From contig NZ_JALRMO010000001.1 of assembly GCF_023276405.1 (NCBI RefSeq), positions 372,001 to 436,000 of the forward strand: a stretch of 64,000 bases of DNA, written 5' to 3'. Each line of letters begins with the position of its first letter. Position 1 is the stretch's first letter. A model generated the notes under the pieces. That model had not been told where the DNA came from. It saw only the letters and a program-made list of their open reading frames with translations, and ran no database searches. The DNA comes from Paenibacillus hamazuiensis (GTDB taxonomy: Bacteria; Bacillota; Bacilli; Paenibacillales; NBRC-103111). A program made the position numbers and the translations under genes. Positions 58,381 through 64,000 of the stretch are shown piece by piece.

Positions 58381-58827
58381 ATGTCACTTTACCCATATCC
58401 TGCGCCCTTCCGTTATGCGGCCGATGCGGGGCTTGTGGCGGATATCGTCAAGGCGATCAATGGAGAATACAGCGCGATCGCCTGCTATGAGGGATTGTCC
58501 GCCCTCGCGCCGGGGGAAGAGGAGCGGAACCGGATTTTGGAAATCCGGCAGGACGAAATCGGGCATTTCCGGGTATTTAATGAAATTTATTACATGCTGA
58601 CCGGCAAACGCCACGAGCCGCAAATGACGGAAAGCTGTCCGTCCGAATACAGGGCGGGCGTCATGTTCGCGTTTAAGGACGAGCAGGAAACGGTCGATTT
58701 TTATCACGAGATCGCGGACAAAGCCCACCATCCTTATATCAAGGAACAGTTTCGCCGGGCGGCGGCGGACGAGCAAAACCACGCGGTATGGTTTTTGTTT
58801 TTGCTGACGCAACCGGTCAGCCGATGA
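58381..58827 (+). CDS. Ferritin-like (rubrerythrin-type) protein
   Basis: Four-helix-bundle protein of 148 aa. Metal-ligand patterns of the ferritin-like fold are visible: N-G-E-Y-S-A-I near residue 29, I-R-Q-D-E-I-G-H-F near 60, and the second pair in F-Y-H-E-I-A and A-A-D-E-Q-N-H-A. No rubredoxin domain. AAAGGAG and a nearer GGAG precede the ATG. The last 11 bases overlap the convergent gerC-type gene. Confidence 0.85.
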   Translation: MSLYPYPAPFRYAADAGLVADIVKAINGEYSAIACYEGLSALAPGEEERNRILEIRQDEIGHFRVFNEIYYMLTGKRHEPQMTESCPSEYRAGVMFAFKDEQETVDFYHEIADKAHHPYIKEQFRRAAADEQNHAVWFLFLLTQPVSR

Positions 58828-59926
58828 CGCCGGTGCTTGTGATGTTGATGTCGGGAAAGACTTCGAACTCGGCATCGGGGTAAAGCTCCTGCCATTCCCT
58901 CCATGCCTCGTCCGTATCGAAATGGGTGGCTCTGTATCTAAGTCCGAAGCCGACCGGGTCGACGCGGGCTTTTTGCAGCTTTTTCAACAATTGCAGCGCT
59001 TGAGCGGTCACGGTCTGACCGGCTGCTTTCTCCAGTTCGGGAATCTTTTTTCTCGTCAGCTCCGTCATGTCCGTTTCTTCAACGAAGCCGACCACTTTCA
59101 TCTTGATGGAAATAAGCGGTTTCCCGTAAGCCGTCCGCTTGATGGTAAACCGGCTTTTTACCGTCTCGGCCGAGACGACAAAGTAGTGGTCATCCTGCTC
59201 GACGCGAATGTCGAACTTGCCGATGCCTTGGTAAAAGGTATTGAGAATTTTCGTTTCCGAGGGTTGCAGGACAAGCACTTGCTTGGTTTTGTCGAACAGC
59301 GCCACCTTGTTGACGGATAATTGATTTTGTCCGCGCGGTTCGATGATCGGCATGATCGGATCGAGCCCGCGTTCGGTCAATCTTCTGTAGAAATCGAACA
59401 AATACTCCGATACGATGTAAGCTGTCTCCGTGCCGGTTTGTCCGAAAAGCAAATAGACCATATTGGAGGGCAGCCGCTCCGATTTCGGCTCGGCATGAAT
59501 GACGTCGGAGGCATTCGGCGAGCCGACGGCAAGCCAGCCGACCTGCTGAATATCCCGACGCCGGATGAACCAGTCCATCACTTCTTTCATATTCCTTGAC
59601 TTGACGATCGATTCGCCGATGATCAGCGCTTTGGCATGGCCAAAATCAAGCTCTTTATCGATTTTCGATTTGATGATCCTCACCGCTTCCGCGATCGAAT
59701 CCCTTTCTTCCGTAACGAATATGGACGAGTTGGCCCCGAATTTTTCCTCCGGACTCGGAATCGCCAGACGGACGGTGACCCTGTATTTTTTATCTTTATT
59801 GACGGGTTCGTCTATCGCTATGGCGACAACGAAAAAACGCTTGTCGATATCTTTAAAGCCGCCGCATGCGCAAAGCGACAAGGACATCAGCAGCATGGCC
59901 ATCAGTTTACATACCTTTTTTGTCAT
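58817..59926 (-). CDS. Spore germination lipoprotein, Ger(x)C family
   Basis: C subunit of a Ger nutrient germinant receptor, 369 aa. Lipobox S-L-C-A-C near residue 20; then G-F-K-D-I-D-K-R-F-F-V-V-A-I-A-I-D, the family N-terminal block, and a C-terminal domain ending in Y-P-D-A-E-F-E-V-F. AAAAAGGAG lies 6 bases before the ATG at 59926, which overlaps the B gene by 20 bases. It is made in the forespore and anchored in the spore inner membrane (family knowledge). Confidence 0.95.
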   Translation of the reverse strand: MTKKVCKLMAMLLMSLSLCACGGFKDIDKRFFVVAIAIDEPVNKDKKYRVTVRLAIPSPEEKFGANSSIFVTEERDSIAEAVRIIKSKIDKELDFGHAKALIIGESIVKSRNMKEVMDWFIRRRDIQQVGWLAVGSPNASDVIHAEPKSERLPSNMVYLLFGQTGTETAYIVSEYLFDFYRRLTERGLDPIMPIIEPRGQNQLSVNKVALFDKTKQVLVLQPSETKILNTFYQGIGKFDIRVEQDDHYFVVSAETVKSRFTIKRTAYGKPLISIKMKVVGFVEETDMTELTRKKIPELEKAAGQTVTAQALQLLKKLQKARVDPVGFGLRYRATHFDTDEAWREWQELYPDAEFEVFPDINITSTGVIG

Positions 59927-61001
59927 ATGAACTCCTTTTTGCGGCATACACAGTCATAGCTACGTGCATCATCTCTCCGGCGAAACGGATTCTTAACCAG
60001 TTTCTGCCGACTTCGAAAATCGTTTCCTGATCGAGGTAATTGCTGATGATGAGCGCAATGGCTCCGAACAGGCCGAAAATCGTCCATTTGATCCAAGGGC
60101 TGTTTTGTTTCGACCGGGGCAAAGCGCTTTTGATAAATTCAATGGCCGTGTGCCAATGAACCATGATGCTGATTGCGGAAATGCCCGCATATAGAAGCAA
60201 AAATATGTACATGACGCGCTCTACGAAACCGAGCTCGATGCGCATCGAATCCGCCGTGCTGACCCAAGGATACGTGTAGCTTCCTACCCCGTCCAACCCA
60301 TGAAATCCGACCGGAATGAAATAGGTCGTCAACTGGATGCCGAAGCCGAGCAGGCCGAGCAGCCAGATCCACTTCGTTTTGACCGGCTGGGGAAAGGCGC
60401 GGCCGAAGAGCGACATATTCAAATATCCGCTAAAAATATATGTTGTGGCGGCAAGCGTCACCCAATTCGGAAGAGTGTTAATATGACTGCCGGCGGCGAT
60501 GATCGAATCCCAGTTTATGGCCCGGTTCAGAAACGATTTGGCGAAAATGATGCAGACGAGGGGCAGCCCCAGGAGCAGCAGCATTTCAAGCGTATACAGG
60601 ATCGTCCGCGCTTTCCTGCTCGCTCCGTATATAACGATCGCTACATACAAAAGAGTAACCTGCCATGTCGGAGAATCCGGGTTGATGTATCGGAGGGTGA
60701 TGTCGGCGATGGCGAACATCGAAATCGCTCCGGCCAAATACCACATGCCGCCGGAAAATAACTTGAACGGAACGGTAATGACTTTGCTGAAAGTAAGGTC
60801 GAGAATTTCCGGAAACGTTTTGTTCGGAAACCGGGTCAACGATTTCATAAACGCATACATAAGAAGCGTCCCGATGGGAACCGCGAGTACAATGGCGGCG
60901 GGCGTTCCTTGGAAACGGTATTCGGTCATGATTTGGGGGACGTAGCTGATGACGTTGACCAGCATGTTCAGGATAACCAGGTAATAAAAATAACGGTTCA
61001 T
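59907..61001 (-). CDS. Spore germination protein, GerAB family (APC-type permease)
   Basis: B subunit of the germinant receptor, 364 aa with ten membrane helices in an amino-acid-permease-like fold. The opening helix 1 (Y-L-V-I-L-N-M-L-V-N-V-I-S-Y-V-P) and F-P-E-I-L-D-L-T-F block fit GerAB. AAAGGGGG lies 7 bases before the ATG. It binds the nutrient germinant in characterised relatives. It sits between the A and C genes. Confidence 0.95.
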   Translation of the reverse strand: MNRYFYYLVILNMLVNVISYVPQIMTEYRFQGTPAAIVLAVPIGTLLMYAFMKSLTRFPNKTFPEILDLTFSKVITVPFKLFSGGMWYLAGAISMFAIADITLRYINPDSPTWQVTLLYVAIVIYGASRKARTILYTLEMLLLLGLPLVCIIFAKSFLNRAINWDSIIAAGSHINTLPNWVTLAATTYIFSGYLNMSLFGRAFPQPVKTKWIWLLGLLGFGIQLTTYFIPVGFHGLDGVGSYTYPWVSTADSMRIELGFVERVMYIFLLLYAGISAISIMVHWHTAIEFIKSALPRSKQNSPWIKWTIFGLFGAIALIISNYLDQETIFEVGRNWLRIRFAGEMMHVAMTVYAAKRSSYDKKGM

Positions 61002-61030
61002 CGGATGCCCCCTTTAAGTACGCTCCTTAC

Positions 61031-62368
61031 CTAGGCCCGCCTGCCGGAGTTTTTCCAGAAAATTTTTAAATACGGCTGTCCGAAGCTGTCCTGGTCGGCA
61101 ATAAAGGTAACGATTGCGATAAAGCTCAGGACAAGCCCGACCAATCCGAAGATGGTCGTCATCATCAAGATGATGTAACGGAACAAACGGATGCCGAATC
61201 CGAGCTCGGTGATCGGGATGACAAAATTGGAAATCGCCACGGCGGCAACGACGATAATCATAATGTTGCTGACAAGCCCTGCCTGTGTGGCGGCCTGGCC
61301 CAGAATCAGACCGCCGACCGTGGTTGCCGTCGAGCCGATCGTTTTCGGCAGGCGGACGCTTGCTTCCGTCAGCAGCTCCATCATGAGCAGCATGAACAAT
61401 ACTTCGAAATACGAAGGATAAGGGACCGGGGCTCGGCTCCCCGCGATCGAAAGCGCCAGCTGCACGCGCAGTATCTCGGGGTTATACGACGTTAAGCCTA
61501 CGTAGAAGGCAGCGAGCGTCAGACTGGAAAGCAGGCCGATATAACGAAGGACGACCAAAAATTGGGTCACCCAATAATGCTGATAAAAGTTGTCGATTCC
61601 CGCCATGAAGTCGTAAAAGACGGCCGGAAGAATAAGGACGAAAGGCGAGCCGTGCACGATCAAGGCGATTTTTCCGCGCGCCAGATTAAACACGACGCGG
61701 TCGGGCCTCTCCGTTACCATCATGGTGGGCACGATGCTGCGCCTTTTTTTGTTCAATAAAACCTGCAGCTGGGAAGCGGCCTGAAGCACATCGCTGTCTA
61801 TGCATGCCAGGCGCTTCTTTAATTCTTCCAGAACCTGCGGATTGACGAGCTGCTTGTCGTAAACGAGCGTTACCGGAGTATGCGACAGCTTGCCGACGGA
61901 CGTTTTTTCCGTCGTCAGCGAAGCTTCGGCGTATCTCATCCGAACCAGGTTGATGTTGATGTCCGCATCCTCGCTGAAGGCGTGCTTCGGCCCTTGAACG
62001 GTGTTCTCCACCGTCGCTTCGCTGAGCTGGGTGCTGATGTTGTGCTGGACGTTGATCGGGATCGCTTCACCGCTCACAAAAACGACGGCTGTCCCGCGCA
62101 ATACCGACTGCAGAAGCGCTTCCGGCGCAGGGATGTTTGGCATATGGGAAAGCGAGCGCACGTACTGCACATAGTCCTGCAAATTTTGAAATTGCGTAAA
62201 AAACGGCACGATATACAGCTTCTGAAGAGTCGCCACGTCGGTAACGCTTTTCAGGTAATAAATCGCAGCCGTTTGTCCGTCGTATTTCAGTTCCTGCTGT
62301 ACGAAATCGGTAGAATCGGACAGCTTTTGCCGCAGCCATGTTTGCAATTGCGGTATTTGTGAAGTCAT
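61031..62368 (-). CDS. Spore germination protein, GerA family
   Basis: A subunit of the germinant receptor, 445 aa. The N-terminal ~240 residues are soluble (T-V-E-N-T-V-Q-G-P-K-H-A-F-S-E-D is the family hallmark), followed by membrane helices with E-A-S-V-R-L-P-K-T-I-G-S-T-A-T-T-V-G-G-L-I-L-G-Q-A. GAGGACCGGAG precedes the ATG. First gene of gerABC. At 445 aa it is a little shorter than B. subtilis GerAA, mainly at the N-terminus. Forespore (SigG) expression is expected, but I see no clear SigG promoter. Confidence 0.95.
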   Translation of the reverse strand: MTSQIPQLQTWLRQKLSDSTDFVQQELKYDGQTAAIYYLKSVTDVATLQKLYIVPFFTQFQNLQDYVQYVRSLSHMPNIPAPEALLQSVLRGTAVVFVSGEAIPINVQHNISTQLSEATVENTVQGPKHAFSEDADININLVRMRYAEASLTTEKTSVGKLSHTPVTLVYDKQLVNPQVLEELKKRLACIDSDVLQAASQLQVLLNKKRRSIVPTMMVTERPDRVVFNLARGKIALIVHGSPFVLILPAVFYDFMAGIDNFYQHYWVTQFLVVLRYIGLLSSLTLAAFYVGLTSYNPEILRVQLALSIAGSRAPVPYPSYFEVLFMLLMMELLTEASVRLPKTIGSTATTVGGLILGQAATQAGLVSNIMIIVVAAVAISNFVIPITELGFGIRLFRYIILMMTTIFGLVGLVLSFIAIVTFIADQDSFGQPYLKIFWKNSGRRA

Positions 62369-62501
62369 GCTCCGGTCCTCTTTTTTGACATTAGGATGGC
62401 TTCAAAGCCATATTTTGATGCATTTTCCGGAAAAATATGCGAGGCGGTTAGAATTTGGTTAGACGGGCTGTCTATAATGTTGAAGAAAAAGGGGTAAGAG
62501 C

Positions 62502-62735
62502 ATGTTTTTACGCATTTTTATCCATAACCGATGGATACCGGTGAATTTATCGAATGGGGAGTATTCCGAAGCGTTGGTGGAGGAACTGACCGATAAGTTG
62601 AAAATCCGGCTCGAGCATGCACCCGAAAACGAGAAGTGGGAGGGGCTTCAGGCGATAGAATTGGAATCGACAGCCGCTGAATGGGAAGTGACATTATACT
62701 TTAACAACCGTACGGAAAGTTTCCGCATCCGTTAA
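62502..62735 (+). CDS. Small unknown protein
   Basis: A 77-aa frame with AAGGGG 7 bases upstream and a TATAAT box about 25 bases further. The sequence has short beta strands (M-F-L-R-I-F-I-H-N-R-W-I-P-V; W-E-V-T-L-Y-F-N-N-R) around a helix and no Cys. It is divergent from gerA and followed by a strong terminator, so it is probably expressed. No family is recognised. Confidence 0.65.
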   Translation: MFLRIFIHNRWIPVNLSNGEYSEALVEELTDKLKIRLEHAPENEKWEGLQAIELESTAAEWEVTLYFNNRTESFRIR

Positions 62736-62780
62736 TCGCGATTTCCTTAAGATCCGGAATCGCAGATCCGCTTAATTTCG

Positions 62781-62812
62781 GCAAAAACAAGGGAACTCCC
62801 TTGTTTTTGCGG
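62781..62812. terminator. Bidirectional perfect-palindrome terminator
   Basis: GCAAAAACAAGGGA and its exact complement flank AC (62781-62810), with T runs on both strands. It serves the small plus-strand gene and the convergent response-regulator gene. Confidence 0.9.
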
Positions 62813-62821
62813 CAAGACGTG

Positions 62822-63988
62822 CTAACACTGAATGGGTATGCCGGGATTGTTATTTATCCTTTTGTCCGATCTCTTCCATTGTGCGTACCATTCCATGATT
62901 CCGGGACTAGGATCGACTCCGGCTTCCTGCTCCAATGTTCGGATCATAAATTCATATTGCTTCTCAACAGATTCCGTGTCATCCAGTCGAGCGTACAGAT
63001 TCATCAGCGCGAAATAACTATCTTCGTACAAAGGATCCCTCTCTTGAATTTGATGGTAAACACCAAGCGCCTCCATGTTCATGCCAAGAGAATGATAGAA
63101 TTGTCCCAGCTGCAGGGCATGCTGTAACCATAGGGCCTTGAGTCTTTGGCGTTCACCCTCTGCCCACGCATAGTTATCCTCTTCATAAAAATTTCCGCGA
63201 TACATATCGAGCAATCGCTGGTGTTCGGCGGTATTTTCGATCGAAACGGGGGTTAACCGGCGAAGCTCCTGCTCCCATTCTTCAGCATCGATTCGCAGAT
63301 CTTTCGACTCAAGGATATATCCGTACTGGGAATATCGGATCGAAATATAATCGTCCCCGAACGTATTTTTCCATGCGTTGCGAATACGATTAATGCTGGT
63401 ATGCAGGTTGGCAAGCCCTTTGGATTCGTCCAGTTCCGGCCAAAGCAGCTCCAGCAAGGTGTTTTTGTTAATCATTTTCCCTCGATGGTGCAGCAAGTAG
63501 GCAAACAGCTCTTTCGCTTTCGTTGTTCTCCACTTCAGAAATTCCGGTTCGCCGTCCGGCTTCCGGATCTGCATGGCTCCTAAGCAATGATACAATAAAG
63601 TTTGATTTTTCGGGGGCCCCGATTCAAGCGCAACGCGCTTCCGCAGACGCTGTATGGTTAGGCTCAACCGGTCGCGTTCCAACGGCTTCATTAAATAATC
63701 GGCCGCTTCCAGTTCGAATGCCTCGACCGCATAATTGCCATAGGCTGTCACATAGACAATATTCGTGTCCGGCGCGACGGCGTGTATTCGTTCGGCCGCC
63801 TCCAAGCCGTTCAAATCCGGCATGTGTATATCCAGAAAGACGGCGTGGGGCCTGAGCCGGCCAATTTGATCAATCGCCGGCTCAGCCTCCGAAAAGGAAC
63901 CGATGACCTGGCAATCGCGGAACTCCCTGAGCATTTTCTCCAACCTGACTAACGCCAGTTTCTCATCGTCCACCAACACGACTTTCAT
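62822..63988 (-). CDS. Response regulator with winged-helix and BTAD domains (SARP-like)
   Basis: Two-component regulator of 388 aa. Residues 1-120 are a receiver domain with D-D-E near the start, phospho-acceptor Asp in F-L-D-I-H-M-P and Lys in Y-L-M-K-P-L. Residues ~130-225 form an OmpR-type winged helix (L-L-E-L-L-W-P-E-L), and ~230-380 a bacterial transcriptional activation domain of helical repeats (Y-R-G-N-F-Y-E-E-D, Y-E-D-S-Y-F-A-L-M). The partner histidine kinase is probably beyond the right edge. Target genes are unknown. Confidence 0.9.
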   Translation of the reverse strand: MKVVLVDDEKLALVRLEKMLREFRDCQVIGSFSEAEPAIDQIGRLRPHAVFLDIHMPDLNGLEAAERIHAVAPDTNIVYVTAYGNYAVEAFELEAADYLMKPLERDRLSLTIQRLRKRVALESGPPKNQTLLYHCLGAMQIRKPDGEPEFLKWRTTKAKELFAYLLHHRGKMINKNTLLELLWPELDESKGLANLHTSINRIRNAWKNTFGDDYISIRYSQYGYILESKDLRIDAEEWEQELRRLTPVSIENTAEHQRLLDMYRGNFYEEDNYAWAEGERQRLKALWLQHALQLGQFYHSLGMNMEALGVYHQIQERDPLYEDSYFALMNLYARLDDTESVEKQYEFMIRTLEQEAGVDPSPGIMEWYAQWKRSDKRINNNPGIPIQC

Positions 63989-64000
63989 ATGGCAGATGCC

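Noticed and set aside
62369-62501. SigG promoter for gerABC
   Set aside because: GCATA and CATCAAA-like boxes occur but with a 15-base spacer instead of about 17-18, which is too weak to claim.
1-64000. CRISPR arrays, tRNA or rRNA genes, insertion sequences, prophage or restriction-modification genes
   Set aside because: None could be recognised; repeated short motifs are terminators, operators or the palindromic elements described.

Overview
The window looks like chromosomal DNA of an endospore-forming, moderately GC-rich Firmicute of the Paenibacillus/Cohnella type. The grounds are strong AGGAGG-type ribosome binding sites before most genes, a complete gerA-gerB-gerC spore germination operon, a SpoIIM-family protein, many lipoprotein-dependent CUT1 sugar ABC transporters with LacI, AraC or GntR regulators, and LPxTG-free secreted carbohydrate-active proteins. 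This is inference from gene content; no rRNA, tRNA, CRISPR array, insertion sequence or phage gene was seen.

Layout. 1-0.12 kb: tail of a VOC/PhnB-like gene. 0.27-8.5 kb: a LacI regulator divergent from a sugar-uptake and catabolic operon (binding protein, two permeases, GH4 glycosidase, PfkB kinase) and a secreted beta-helix protein. 8.7-9.7 kb: an AT-rich small gene and an L,D-transpeptidase. 10-20 kb: an AraC regulator divergent from an operon for GH127 beta-L-arabinofuranosidase, a CUT1 transporter and a very large secreted DUF5695-like/LamG protein. 20-24.7 kb: TetR regulator divergent from a methyltransferase and an SDR, then ada followed by an MFS exporter gene disrupted by an internal deletion. 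25-33.6 kb: an orphan binding-protein gene, a palindromic repeat element, a DUF421 protein, E. coli-type speD, and a Pot/Afu-like ABC transporter with a UTRA GntR regulator. 33.9-39.5 kb: Crp/Fnr regulator, complete ECF transporter, MBL hydrolase and HD hydrolase in one operon. 39.6-46.8 kb: the MoxR/DUF58/DUF4129/DUF4350 cluster with SpoIIM-like and RDD proteins. 46.8-52.7 kb: GntR/FCD regulator divergent from an operon that brackets a CUT1 transporter with a tyrosine-type phosphatase and a metallophosphoesterase. 52.7-58.8 kb: DedA, DsbA/FrnE, small proteins, an HD-GYP gene behind a cyclic-di-GMP-I riboswitch, three small membrane proteins, a thioredoxin-reductase-like flavoprotein and a ferritin-like protein. 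58.8-64 kb: gerABC and a response regulator with a BTAD domain.

The most notable signals are: the c-di-GMP-I riboswitch with its own promoter, competing terminator and HD-GYP target; the phosphatase-bracketed ABC operon under two tandem perfect operators; the ECF/Crp/MBL/HD operon of unknown substrate; two full anti-SD complements placed about 75-80 nt upstream of genes for secreted proteins, like mRNA-stabilising STAB-SD elements; an internally deleted MFS gene directly coupled to ada; and two families of palindromic intergenic repeats. All starts were chosen by reading the Shine-Dalgarno context, and no database search was available.
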